NCBI RefSeq assembly: GCF_024168645.1
Contig: NZ_JALJWF010000001.1
Span: forward strand, 5,893,501-5,957,500
Direction of reading: 5' to 3'
Length of the DNA stretch: 64,000 nt
Source of the DNA: Pseudomonas sp. GGS8
GTDB lineage: Bacteria; Pseudomonadota; Gammaproteobacteria; Pseudomonadales; Pseudomonadaceae
Shown here: piece by piece, positions 49,963 through 58,548 of the stretch
Layout of the letters: each line of letters starts with the position of its first letter
Numbering within the stretch: the first letter of the stretch is position 1
Notes under the pieces: generated by a model
Told to the model about the DNA's origin: nothing
What the model saw: only the letters and a program-made list of their open reading frames with translations
Database searches by the model: none
Position numbers and translations under genes: made by a program

Positions 49963-52068
49963 ATGGCCGAGCATGCGATGGAGTCCAAGCTCCGGCCAGC
50001 GGTGGAGCTGTACACCGTAGCGATCTGCATCGCTGCCGCGGTGTTGTGCGTGTACTCGCCCTGGGCTGTGGCCCTATCACCCGAGATCGGTCTGGTTGCA
50101 GCACTGGCCTATGCCCTGTTCGGCCTTATCCGGCTGCAACAAGCCTGGGAGGTGCTGCGTTATCGGCGCAATATCCGTCGGCTGCCGCGCTACGGGCTGA
50201 CCAGTCGGCAGATTCCGGTCAGCCGCAAGCGTCTGTTCATGGGCCGAGGCTTTCGCTGGACCCGTCTGCACACCCAGCGTTTGGTTGAGACCCAGGATCC
50301 GGCGGTCGCCCACTATGTCGAGCAACCGACCCGTTACCGTCTGGCCCGAGGACTCGAACGCCGCCTAGAACATGCACCGTTTCCGTTCTCGACACTGGCC
50401 CGTGCCACCGCCTGGGACAGTGCCTTCAATCCGTTGCGCCCTTTGCCCCCAGTCGGTGGCTCGCCGCTGTTGCATGGGGTCGAGCCCAACGAAACGGAAG
50501 TCAGTCTGCCGCTGGGCGAACGGGTCGGACACACCCTGGTGCTGGGCACTACCCGTGTCGGCAAGACGCGACTCGCCGAGGTGTACATCACCCAGGACAT
50601 TCACCGCGTCGAACATGAAGTGGTGATCGTCTTCGATCCTAAGGGCGATGCCGACTTGCTCAAGCGCATGTACGTCGAAGCCAAACGCGCCGGTCGGGAA
50701 AAGGAATTCTATGTGTTCCATCTGGGCTGGCCGGAGATCTCCGCTCGCTACAACGCCGTGGGGCGTTTCGGACGCATCTCGGAAGTGGCGTCACGCATCG
50801 CCGGGCAGCTCAGTGGCGAAGGCAACTCGGCGGCCTTTCGTGAGTTCGCCTGGCGCTTCGTCAACATCATTGCCCGCGCCCTGATCGAGCTGGGCCGGCG
50901 TCCGGACTACCTGCAAATCCAGCGACATGTGGTCAATATCGACGCACTGTTCATCGAATACGCCCAGCAGTTTTTCGCCAAGACTGATCCGAAAGCGTGG
51001 GAAGTGATCGTCCAGCTTGAAGGCAGGCTCACCGAGAAAAACATTCCCCGGCATATGGTAGGACGCGAAAAGCGGGTGGTGGCCATCGAACAGTACCTGG
51101 CGGCCAAACGGGTATTTGATCCGGTGCTGGACGGACTGCGTTCGGCGGTGCGTTACGACCGTACTTACTTCGACAAGATTGTCGCCTCGCTGCTACCGCT
51201 GCTGGAGAAACTCACCACCGGCAAGACCGCCCAGTTACTGGCCCCCAATTACACCGACCTGGATGACCCGCGGCCGATCTTCGACTGGATGCAGATCATC
51301 CGAAAACGCGGCATCGTCTACGTCGGTCTGGATGCGCTGACCGACGCCGAGGTGGCCGCCGCTGTGGGCAACTCCATGTTCGCCGACTTGGTCTCGGTCG
51401 CGGGCCACATCTACAAACATGGCATTGACCATGGCCTGCCCCCATCGGGTAACAACAGTGACAAGTTGCCGATTAATCTGCACGCTGATGAATTCAACGA
51501 GTTGATGGGTGATGAATTCATCCCGCTGATCAACAAGGGCGGCGGTGCCGGTATCCAGGTAACTGCCTACACCCAGACCCTCAGCGATATCGAAGCACGT
51601 ATCGGCAACCGCGCCAAAGCTGGCCAGGTTATTGGCAACTTCAATACCCTGCAGATGCTGCGGGTGCGCGAAACCGCCACCGCTGAACTGCTCACTCAGC
51701 AATTGCCCAAGGTCAACGTGCTGACCAAGACCCTGGTGTCGGGTGCCACCGACACCTCCGATCCGGAAGCCAATACGGACTTCACTTCGTCCTCACAGGA
51801 CCGCGTCAGCAGCACCAGCGTGCCGTTGATCGAGCCAGCCCACATCGTCAGTTTACCCAAAGGGCAAATGTTCTCCTTCCAAGCCGGTGGCCAGCTCTGG
51901 AAAGTCCGCATGCCGTTGCCAAAACCCTCCAACGACGATGCCATGCCCAAGGACCTGCAGGAGCTCACCCAGCGAATGCGGACCACCTACAACGAGCAAG
52001 CGGGGCAATGGTGGAACGCAAGCGGTGGCGGCCCAACAACAAACTTCGATCTGGATCAGGTGGGGTAG
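49963..52068 (+). CDS. traD: Type IV coupling protein TraD (TIGR03743 class)
   Basis: About 701 residues. Two N-terminal membrane helices (about 14-60) anchor a cytoplasmic ATPase. Walker A is GTTRVGKT near residue 195, and Walker B-like HADEFNEL near 505. The C-terminal tail is disordered and ends FDLDQVG. It links the relaxase-DNA complex to the type IV channel and powers DNA export. ATG 49963 is taken as start (GTG 49960 and ATG 49978 are alternatives). The relaxase it would serve is not in the window. Confidence 0.94.
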   Translation: MAEHAMESKLRPAVELYTVAICIAAAVLCVYSPWAVALSPEIGLVAALAYALFGLIRLQQAWEVLRYRRNIRRLPRYGLTSRQIPVSRKRLFMGRGFRWTRLHTQRLVETQDPAVAHYVEQPTRYRLARGLERRLEHAPFPFSTLARATAWDSAFNPLRPLPPVGGSPLLHGVEPNETEVSLPLGERVGHTLVLGTTRVGKTRLAEVYITQDIHRVEHEVVIVFDPKGDADLLKRMYVEAKRAGREKEFYVFHLGWPEISARYNAVGRFGRISEVASRIAGQLSGEGNSAAFREFAWRFVNIIARALIELGRRPDYLQIQRHVVNIDALFIEYAQQFFAKTDPKAWEVIVQLEGRLTEKNIPRHMVGREKRVVAIEQYLAAKRVFDPVLDGLRSAVRYDRTYFDKIVASLLPLLEKLTTGKTAQLLAPNYTDLDDPRPIFDWMQIIRKRGIVYVGLDALTDAEVAAAVGNSMFADLVSVAGHIYKHGIDHGLPPSGNNSDKLPINLHADEFNELMGDEFIPLINKGGGAGIQVTAYTQTLSDIEARIGNRAKAGQVIGNFNTLQMLRVRETATAELLTQQLPKVNVLTKTLVSGATDTSDPEANTDFTSSSQDRVSSTSVPLIEPAHIVSLPKGQMFSFQAGGQLWKVRMPLPKPSNDDAMPKDLQELTQRMRTTYNEQAGQWWNASGGGPTTNFDLDQVG

Positions 52069-52158
52069 TCCGTACCCGCGACAGGTTTCGATTCAGCAGA
52101 AAACGATCCAGAAGGCGTTGTGACGACATCAACTTTGCAGCGCGCAATGGAGTGAACA

Positions 52159-52890
52159 ATGGCGACTTCAGCCCAGAACATGCCGCCACAACGGATCCAG
52201 CGCCCAGGATTAATCGTCTCGGCGATCAGCCTAATGCTGCGCATCATCGGCTTGCTGATTGCATCGTTGCTGTTCTCGATCCTCATCGAGTTCGCGGGCC
52301 TGCTGCTCTTCTGGGGTGATCAGGGCTGGCGGCATAGTCACGCCATGCTAACCAGTGAATTAAGTTGGCTCAGCGAGCACTTCAAATCTTCACTGCTCAT
52401 CCAACAGCCTGGACCAACGATAGTCCAGAGGCTGGATCTCCTCAATCAGTGGTTGTTGGTCAAGACCGGCTTTGCGGACTTTGCCCAGCAGGCGCGGGTA
52501 TCGAGCCAGGGCGATGGGTTCTGGGCGTGGATCAACCAGTTTTACGTGAGCATTGAGGATTTCGTGCTGGCGGCGGTGAATGTGACCTTTACCTTCGTGG
52601 TGCGCCTGACCATTCTGGTCCTGGCCACACCCTTGTTTCTGCTGGCCTCTCTCACCGGTTTTGTCGATGGCTTGATGCGTCGCGACCTGCGCAAATTTGG
52701 TGCTGGACGAGAGAGTAGCTTCGTCTATCACCGCGCTAAACGGGCAGTGATACCGCTATTGCTTGTGCCCTGGATCATTTACCTATCCCTGCCCTTTTCG
52801 CTCAATCCTATGGTCGTATTTTTGCCTTGTGCTGTAATGCTTGGCATCACAGTAGCAATGACGGCAACTACATTTAAGAAATATCTCTGA
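52159..52890 (+). CDS. ICE membrane protein TIGR03747 (DUF4400)
   Basis: A 243-residue inner-membrane protein with helices at about 22-48, 140-175 and 195-240, and a soluble loop (about 55-130) containing the QRLDLLNQWLLVKTGF segment. TIGR03747 follows TraD in these ICEs. GGAG lies 7 bases before ATG 52159. A hairpin GGAAAA / TTTTCC sits just after the stop (about 52897-52914) and may end the transcript. Function in mating-pair formation is presumed from location. Confidence 0.88.
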   Translation: MATSAQNMPPQRIQRPGLIVSAISLMLRIIGLLIASLLFSILIEFAGLLLFWGDQGWRHSHAMLTSELSWLSEHFKSSLLIQQPGPTIVQRLDLLNQWLLVKTGFADFAQQARVSSQGDGFWAWINQFYVSIEDFVLAAVNVTFTFVVRLTILVLATPLFLLASLTGFVDGLMRRDLRKFGAGRESSFVYHRAKRAVIPLLLVPWIIYLSLPFSLNPMVVFLPCAVMLGITVAMTATTFKKYL

Positions 52891-53120
52891 CTCGGAAAAA
52901 TTATATTTTCCCTTTATATATCCCTTGGTATCAGGATCGTTATTCAGCGACTGCAGAACTGACACAGCGCACGTGTTGACCTGCCCGTATTCGACTTCGG
53001 CTCCCCACTTCGAGCAGAGCGGTGAATGAAAGGCAAACTTTCACAGTCTGGGGATATGCCTCAAGATTAGTGCAGAAGTGGGACCAAGATTCGCATTCGG
53101 GACTCAGCATCCTCACCAAC

Positions 53121-53144
53121 AAAAAAGGGCCCTTGCAGAGCCCT
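53121..53144 (-). terminator. Rho-independent terminator of mvaT
   Basis: On the minus strand a GC stem AGGGC / GCCCT with a 9-base loop is followed by six T. It lies 17 bases beyond the mvaT stop. Confidence 0.85.
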
Positions 53145-53160
53145 AGTAGTCAAACCGTTC

Positions 53161-53532
53161 TTACTGAGTACGCCACGACTCGACAACGTCCGCGCCAAAC
53201 TCGATTTTCCATTCTTTCAACTGCCGATGGTTACCTCCCTTGGTTTCGATCAGCTCACCAGAGTTCGGATTTTTGTAAATTTTTACATCGCGAGCTTTAC
53301 GGGCTGCCTTTACAGGTGCTGCTATTGGTGCCGAGGTACGACGGCCAGCCTCTGGATCCAGGATGCTAATGATGTTCTTCAAGCTGAAGCCGTACTCGCC
53401 AAGTAACGCCCGCAATTTGCTCTCAAATTCCATTTCTTTTTTCAGGCCGGAATCACTTTTCATCGACTCAAGCTCTGCGAGCTGTTCGGCCAGCTGCTGC
53501 TCAAGCTTACGAAATTCAGCCAAACGAGACAT
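53161..53532 (-). CDS. mvaT: MvaT-family H-NS-like silencer encoded on the ICE
   Basis: A 123-residue MvaT/MvaU-type protein. The N-terminal oligomerisation coiled coil (FRKLEQQLAEQLAELESM, then LKKEMEFESKLRALLGEYG) is followed by a linker. The C-terminal AT-pincer domain (KNPNSGELIETKGGNHRQLKEW split over 85-108) binds AT-rich DNA. Length equals chromosomal MvaT. It is transcribed against the transfer operon and has its own terminator, so it is an inserted unit between TIGR03747 and RAQPRD. It probably silences ICE or host AT-rich genes, or substitutes for host MvaT. Confidence 0.94.
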   Translation of the reverse strand: MSRLAEFRKLEQQLAEQLAELESMKSDSGLKKEMEFESKLRALLGEYGFSLKNIISILDPEAGRRTSAPIAAPVKAARKARDVKIYKNPNSGELIETKGGNHRQLKEWKIEFGADVVESWRTQ

Positions 53533-53836
53533 ATGAAACTTCCTTCAGGTTAGAGTAATGAGGAATGAACATTCCAATGCTAAGCGATGATTAGCTCTTC
53601 GTCACCCATGCTGCCTCAAGCATGAGCTAATCCACTCATTGCCGCCTGAACAACACATTATTATTGGGCTAGGAGAGCTGTCTGAGCTTTCTTTTTCGCC
53701 GAATCGATTGCTGATGTATGTGTGAGTAAACCTATTCGGCGCTCCCAAAAAAAGCGATACATTCCACCTCGCGTTTAATACTGAATAATTCGACCCCTGA
53801 CTTGATTCTGCTCCCAGATCCATATGAGCCAGCATC
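53533..53836. other. AT-richer spacer between mvaT and the RAQPRD gene
   Basis: No convincing gene; a minus-strand frame at 53602-53838 lacks family resemblance. The region should contain the mvaT promoter (minus) and a promoter for the second transfer block (plus). It is AT-rich around 53640-53800, compatible with self-binding by MvaT. Confidence 0.5.
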
Positions 53837-54169
53837 ATGCCAACTACCGTACCTCGCTGCTTACTGCTCTCACTGGCTATCGTTGATGGCAGCAGCTATG
53901 CCGCGTCTGCCCATGAACAAGATCAGTTCAGTCTGATTTTGCAACAACTCGACACTATCGAACGCCTTGTGACACGAGCTAAGACAGCCAGCACAGCTGA
54001 ATCAGTCGAGCGCTATCGCTTCGACTATCCACGACTGACCCAGGACATTCAGCGCATCCGTCACGGAGTACAGGGCTACCTGTCCCCTTCCCGCGCTCAA
54101 CCCCGCGATCCCAGTGAATTGGTCGGTGATTACCTCCTCGACACTCCGCTCGCGGAGCCTTCGCCATGA
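53837..54169 (+). CDS. RAQPRD-family ICE protein (TIGR01690)
   Basis: A 110-residue exported protein with a signal peptide (about 1-25) and a helical domain ending in the family signature RAQPRD (residues about 87-92). TIGR01690 is found in most ICEs of this type. Function is unknown, though a periplasmic role in pilus assembly is likely. It is the first gene of the second transfer block and overlaps the next gene by 4 bases. Confidence 0.92.
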   Translation: MPTTVPRCLLLSLAIVDGSSYAASAHEQDQFSLILQQLDTIERLVTRAKTASTAESVERYRFDYPRLTQDIQRIRHGVQGYLSPSRAQPRDPSELVGDYLLDTPLAEPSP

Positions 54170-54405
54170 GCATGACTGACGCCCAAACCTCAGCGTTCCA
54201 AAACGCCTCCGGTTTCTCACCGCAGAGCAGTTCGACGCTCTGGCTATCCCTGGTTCTCGTTCTGGCTTTGCTTTGGTGCGCCTGGGTGATGTGGACGGCT
54301 TACCGGGGATGGGCGACAGGCAGTGTGCGCTTCGGCGCGTTTGGCGGCAGCGCCGCGCGCGTGTTGCTCGCATTGTTGGTCCTGATGTTCTTCACCCTGT
54401 CCTAA
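54166..54405 (+). CDS. ICE membrane protein TIGR03758
   Basis: A 79-residue protein with two membrane helices (about 24-46 and 60-78) separated by a short glycine-rich loop (RGWATGSVRFGAFGGSAA). TIGR03758 has a fixed place between the RAQPRD and TIGR03745 genes. It may be a small inner-membrane or pilin-like component. ATG overlaps the RAQPRD stop. Confidence 0.88.
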   Translation: MSMTDAQTSAFQNASGFSPQSSSTLWLSLVLVLALLWCAWVMWTAYRGWATGSVRFGAFGGSAARVLLALLVLMFFTLS

Positions 54406-54422
54406 CCCAGGAGATCGCCATC

Positions 54423-54794
54423 ATGCTCAAGTGCCTTATCCCCCTAAAAAACAACCTGCGTGATCGTGCCAGTCAGCGCCTGATCGGTCTGCTGTTGGTA
54501 CTAGGTCCAAGCCTGGCTTTTGCCGAACTCCCAACCATGGAAGCGCCTTCACGTGGTGAAGGTTCCGGGTTGATCGAGACGATCAAAAACTACGCCTACG
54601 ACGGCGGTATCCTGCTCGGCTTGCTGATCGCCCTGCTCGCTTTCTTGGGTGTGGCGTGGCATTCCCTGACCGTGTATGCCGACGTGCAGAACCAGCGCAA
54701 GACCTGGAAAGACCTCGGCGCCGTGGTTGGCATCGGCGCCCTACTGGTGGTGATCATCATCTGGTTTCTGACCAAGGCCGCCGCGATTTTGTGA
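54423..54794 (+). CDS. ICE membrane protein TIGR03745, pilin-like
   Basis: A 123-residue protein from ATG 54423 with a long signal-like N-terminus (about 18-36, cleavage probable after LAFA) and two further hydrophobic segments (about 60-80 and 95-118). The overall layout resembles VirB2/TraA-type pilin precursors. TIGR03745 precedes the TraL-like gene, which also fits a pilin position. GGAGA lies 8 bases upstream. Confidence 0.88.
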   Translation: MLKCLIPLKNNLRDRASQRLIGLLLVLGPSLAFAELPTMEAPSRGEGSGLIETIKNYAYDGGILLGLLIALLAFLGVAWHSLTVYADVQNQRKTWKDLGAVVGIGALLVVIIIWFLTKAAAIL

Positions 54795-54801
54795 GGTTGG
54801 C

Positions 54802-55215
54802 ATGAACGACACTATCGAACGCCTTGCCGACGGCACCTTGGTCTTTCTGCCGGAGCGACTCAATCGTGATCCTGCCGTATTGCGTGGTTTGACCAATGAT
54901 GAGATGTGGGTAGCGCTCGGTGTCGGCGCACTCGTCGGCCTGCTGCTGGGCGTTCCTCTGGCGATCGCCACCGCTTCCATTGCCGTGGCACCGACCAGCA
55001 TGATCGCGGGTATGGCGATGGTGCTATTCGCCGGTGGCACGCTACTGCGCCGGGCCAAACGAGCCCGCCCCGAGACCTGGTTGTACCGCAAGCTTGAATG
55101 GATACTCGCCAGCCGTTGGCGCCTGGGGCGCGGAAGTTTGATTCTGCACTCCGGCGCCTGGACGGTTCGCCGTTCGCGTCGACTGCGCCCTGCCCTGTCC
55201 CGGTGGCAGCGATGA
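54802..55215 (+). CDS. ICE conjugal transfer protein TIGR03750 (TraL-like)
   Basis: A 137-residue protein with a short cytoplasmic start (FLPERLNRDPAVLRGLTNDE), a pair of closely spaced membrane helices (about 36-80) and a basic C-terminal tail. The layout equals TraL/VirB3-type channel proteins. ATG 54802 follows the pilin-like gene by 7 bases, and the end overlaps the TraE-like gene by 4 bases. Confidence 0.88.
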   Translation: MNDTIERLADGTLVFLPERLNRDPAVLRGLTNDEMWVALGVGALVGLLLGVPLAIATASIAVAPTSMIAGMAMVLFAGGTLLRRAKRARPETWLYRKLEWILASRWRLGRGSLILHSGAWTVRRSRRLRPALSRWQR

Positions 55216-55853
55216 GCCGATTTCGGAACAAGGTGGATGCCCAGCAGGCCCATATCTTCAGTCTGCGCCTGGCGGTAATGATCCTGACCCTGCTCTGTGC
55301 CGGACTCTGGTACGGCTGGCGCTCGGCACCGACCGATCTGACCGTGCATGTCCCCCCGGATCTGCGCTCGGGCAGCACGCGCAAGTGGTGGGATATCCCC
55401 TCAGAGAATGTCTATGCCTTTGCCCTGTACATCTTTGGCCAACTCAACCGCTGGCCCTCGGATGGCGAGCAGGATTATCGCCGCGCCATCTATGGCTTGC
55501 AGTCCTACCTGACACCCTCCTGCAAGGCGTTCCTCGATGGCGACTACGAGTACCGCAAGGCCGCCGGCGAACTGCGCCAGCGGGTGCGTGGCGTGTACGA
55601 AATTCTGGGCCGAGGCTACAGCGAAGATCCGGAACTCAGGGTCAAGCAACTCGATCGCGACAGCTGGCTGGTCAAGCTCGACCTCAATGCCGATGAATAT
55701 TACGCCGCCGAACCGGTGAAACGGGTGGTGGTGCGATATCCATTGCGCGTGGTGCGTTTTGACCTGGATCCCGAGCGTAATAAGTGGGGGCTGGCACTCG
55801 ATTGTTATCAGGGCACTCCGCAAAAAATCTCCCTGCCTGGAGGTGAGCCATGA
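55212..55853 (+). CDS. ICE protein TIGR03746 (TraE/VirB8-like)
   Basis: A 213-residue protein with one N-terminal membrane helix (about 18-38) and a periplasmic domain (NVYAFALYIFGQLNRWPSDG, then YRRAIYGLQSYLTPSC) of the TraE/VirB8-type scaffold. The start is ATG 55212, overlapping the TraL-like stop; upstream in-frame codons are inside that gene. It follows the TraL-E-K-B order of F-like systems. Confidence 0.88.
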   Translation: MSRFRNKVDAQQAHIFSLRLAVMILTLLCAGLWYGWRSAPTDLTVHVPPDLRSGSTRKWWDIPSENVYAFALYIFGQLNRWPSDGEQDYRRAIYGLQSYLTPSCKAFLDGDYEYRKAAGELRQRVRGVYEILGRGYSEDPELRVKQLDRDSWLVKLDLNADEYYAAEPVKRVVVRYPLRVVRFDLDPERNKWGLALDCYQGTPQKISLPGGEP

Positions 55854-56662
55854 AGCGGATTTCTACCCTAGGACTCGCCGTCGCACTGACCACATGGGGG
55901 GTTGCAGCGCAGGCCGTTGAGCTGATGCACTGGGAACGCCTCCCCCTCGCGGTCCCGCTGGTAATCAATCAGGAACGGGTGGTCTTTGTCGATGAGAATG
56001 TCCGAGTCGGCGTGCCCTCAACCCTGACAGGTAAGCTGCGCGTACAATCAACTGGCGGTACGCTGTACCTGCGCGCATCGGAAACCATTGCACCAACCCG
56101 CCTGCAACTGCAATCGGTCGCGACGGGCGAGATCATCCTGCTGGATGTCGCGGCCACTCCTGGCGATCAACCGCTGGAGCCCGTGCGTATTCTCAAGAAT
56201 GCTCAGGAGCAAGCTGCCGAAGATGAATCGAGCACCGTCCCTGTTCCAGAACGTACACCGATCCCGGTCGCTTTGACGCGATACGCCGCGCAAAGCCTGT
56301 ACGCGCCGCTGCGCACCGTGGAGTCCCTGCCCGGTGTACGCCGCGTCCCGCTCAAGCTACGCACCGAACTACCGACCCTGCTGCCCACCGAAAACGTGTC
56401 CAGCACGCCCATCGCAGCCTGGCGACTCGGTGATTGCTGGGTGACGGCAGTGAAGTTGCGCAATCTTGGTCCAGCGACGGTGCAACTCGATCCGCGTCGG
56501 CTTCAGGCCAAGCTGTTTGCCGCGGCCTTCCAGCATGCTTTCCTCGGGCCTGTCGGCAGCGCTGAAGACACCACGATTGCCTACCTCGTCACCCGCGGTG
56601 CCGGCCTCGAACACGCCGTGTTGCTTCCGCCCGTTGCGCGAGGTTCTGGCAATGAAGGCTAA
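55850..56662 (+). CDS. ICE protein TIGR03749 (TraK-like)
   Basis: A 270-residue exported protein with a signal peptide (about 1-22) and a beta-rich body: LPLAVPLVINQERVVFVDEN, LTGKLRVQSTGGTLYLRAS, and later AAWRLGDCWVTAVKLRNLG. It matches the TraK/VirB9-type outer-membrane core role. It overlaps the TraE-like gene by 4 bases and the TraB-like gene by 11 bases. Confidence 0.88.
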   Translation: MKRISTLGLAVALTTWGVAAQAVELMHWERLPLAVPLVINQERVVFVDENVRVGVPSTLTGKLRVQSTGGTLYLRASETIAPTRLQLQSVATGEIILLDVAATPGDQPLEPVRILKNAQEQAAEDESSTVPVPERTPIPVALTRYAAQSLYAPLRTVESLPGVRRVPLKLRTELPTLLPTENVSSTPIAAWRLGDCWVTAVKLRNLGPATVQLDPRRLQAKLFAAAFQHAFLGPVGSAEDTTIAYLVTRGAGLEHAVLLPPVARGSGNEG

Positions 56663-58169
56663 CGCATTGCTCAAATGGCTGGTACCGGCTGCGCTGCTGG
56701 CCGTGGTGTTGATCATCCTAAAAAGCTGGGTCGCGGGTGGCAGCACGCCCTCTCCAGAGAACCCAGTTGATCAGGGCAACATTCAGTTATCCACCGAGCA
56801 AGCTAAGTCGCTCGGCATTGCTGGCGATACCCCACGCGATACAGTCGCCACCCTGGTCGGACAGGTGAAGGCCATGCGCAGCGACATGCTCGGCCTGAAA
56901 AAACACAACGATTCGCTGCAGACGGAAAACAACCGCCTGCGCGAGCGGGAAAACAGTGTCGATTCGCGTATCCAGACCGCGCTTGGCAGCGTAACCCAGC
57001 AGGTCGACGAAGGCCGCCGCCAAGCCAACGAGGCCCGACTCAAAGCAGAACAAGACAGTCGTCAGGCTCGCGGTCTGCTGACGCAATTGCAGAACCAGTT
57101 GTCGGGGCTGACCGGCAAAAGCACGGACATGCCGATCGGATTGGGGCTTGAGCCCGGCGACGGCGCTCAGTTCGAAGGGCGACACTCTGCCAATGATGCG
57201 CTGCAGTGGATTGAACCCTCGGATGCTCCGTCCACCGGCGCTAGAGGCAAAACCAAGACTTCCTCCGCACAGAGTCTGCCTACCGCTTTCAACTCTCTGG
57301 AAGGCTTGAAAGAGAACGCGATTGATCGCAGCCAGAAACAGCTACGTGCAGTTACCAAGGGTGAGCGCGACCTGACGCGATCCGTTGATCGTACCGAAGG
57401 CGCGAAGCCGGTCTACACGATCCCCGAAAACGCCACGCTGATGGGCTCGGTCGCCATGACTGCGCTGATTGGCCGAGTCCCGGTGGACGGCACAGTGAAT
57501 GACCCCTATCCCTTCAAGGTGCTGGTCGGTCCGGAGAACCTGACGGCCAACGGCATCGACCTGCCGGACGTCGCGGGAGCCGTGATGAGCGGCACGGCGT
57601 CCGGTGACTGGACCCTGTCTTGCGTACGCGGACAGGTCGAGTCGATCACCTTTGTGTTTACCGATGGCACCATCCGCACGGTGCCTCCGCCGAAGGCGGT
57701 AGCCAGCCGCAATGCCTCCACCACCCAGAGCTCAAACACCGACAAGATCCGCGGTGGACTCGGTTACCTGTCCGATCCGTATGGCATTCCTTGCATTGCT
57801 GGCGAGCGCCGCTCGAACGCCCAGCAGTATCTCGGCAGCCAGAGCCTGATCACTGCGGCCGGCGCGGGTGTCGCTGCCTTGCTCGGGAATGAGCAAAACA
57901 ACAGCAGCGTGATCAGTTCGGGCGGCAGTACGCTCGGGGTCACTAGTAGCACGGGTAACAGCGCGCTGAATTCAATCCTCAGTGGTGGGGTCAGCGACAT
58001 CCGCGAGTGGGTGAACAAGCTGTATGGCGAGGCTTTTGCTGCCGTGTACGTGCCACCGGCCGCACAGGTCGCGCTGCACCTCGACCATGAGATCACCATC
58101 GACTACGAGCCCAAGGGCCGGAGCGTTCGCCATGAAAAAGACCATGCCTCCCTGCCTGATCTGGATTAG
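56652..58169 (+). CDS. ICE protein TIGR03752 (TraB/VirB10-like)
   Basis: A 505-residue protein from ATG 56652. One inner-membrane helix (about 8-25), a coiled coil (about 65-150: KKHNDSLQTENNRLRERE) and a C-terminal beta-barrel-forming domain (YTIPENATLMGSVAMTALIG, then ITFVFTDGTIRTV) bridge inner and outer membranes as in TraB/VirB10. The C-terminal 38 bases overlap the next gene. There is no ATPase motif, as expected. Confidence 0.9.
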   Translation: MKANALLKWLVPAALLAVVLIILKSWVAGGSTPSPENPVDQGNIQLSTEQAKSLGIAGDTPRDTVATLVGQVKAMRSDMLGLKKHNDSLQTENNRLRERENSVDSRIQTALGSVTQQVDEGRRQANEARLKAEQDSRQARGLLTQLQNQLSGLTGKSTDMPIGLGLEPGDGAQFEGRHSANDALQWIEPSDAPSTGARGKTKTSSAQSLPTAFNSLEGLKENAIDRSQKQLRAVTKGERDLTRSVDRTEGAKPVYTIPENATLMGSVAMTALIGRVPVDGTVNDPYPFKVLVGPENLTANGIDLPDVAGAVMSGTASGDWTLSCVRGQVESITFVFTDGTIRTVPPPKAVASRNASTTQSSNTDKIRGGLGYLSDPYGIPCIAGERRSNAQQYLGSQSLITAAGAGVAALLGNEQNNSSVISSGGSTLGVTSSTGNSALNSILSGGVSDIREWVNKLYGEAFAAVYVPPAAQVALHLDHEITIDYEPKGRSVRHEKDHASLPDLD

Positions 58170-58548
58170 CTTGCTTTGCTTAGTCCTGGCGGGGTGTTCC
58201 ACCGACAAGGAGACGCTGCTGCCCCATGGCGAGCAAACCATGCTGGACATCTGGAACGGCGCCGGCTCACAAGGCACTCAGCAGCAACTGCTGGATGCTC
58301 GGCAACAGTTACGCCGTCCCCTGGACCAGGCAGATTTCTCCGCCCCTCTCCAGGAACCGTACACGCGCACAGCGACGAACGAGATCCGTAACCTGTTCCC
58401 TCGCCTGCCCAATCCCGATCTGGTGCTGTACGTGTATCCGCACCTGAGCGGTACCGAGCAGGCACCGGTCCCGGGCTACTCGACCGTTTTTCCATTTTAC
58501 CAGCGTGTGCAGTACGCATTGCCGGGTGAACGTCAGGAAGACTTGTAG
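58132..58548 (+). CDS. ICE lipoprotein TIGR03751 (TraV-like)
   Basis: A 138-residue lipoprotein with lipobox LAGC (Cys22 region) after a typical signal peptide, then a helical N-terminal part and a proline-rich end (LFPRLPNPDLVLYVYPHL). TraV/VirB7-type lipoproteins anchor the core complex at the outer membrane. It starts inside the end of the TraB-like gene and its stop overlaps the GTG of the TraC gene, indicating tight coupling. Confidence 0.9.
   Translation: MKKTMPPCLIWISLLCLVLAGCSTDKETLLPHGEQTMLDIWNGAGSQGTQQQLLDARQQLRRPLDQADFSAPLQEPYTRTATNEIRNLFPRLPNPDLVLYVYPHLSGTEQAPVPGYSTVFPFYQRVQYALPGERQEDL

Noticed and set aside
53602..53838. 78-codon minus frame upstream of mvaT
   Set aside because: No ribosome site or protein-like conservation pattern; lies in the expected promoter region.
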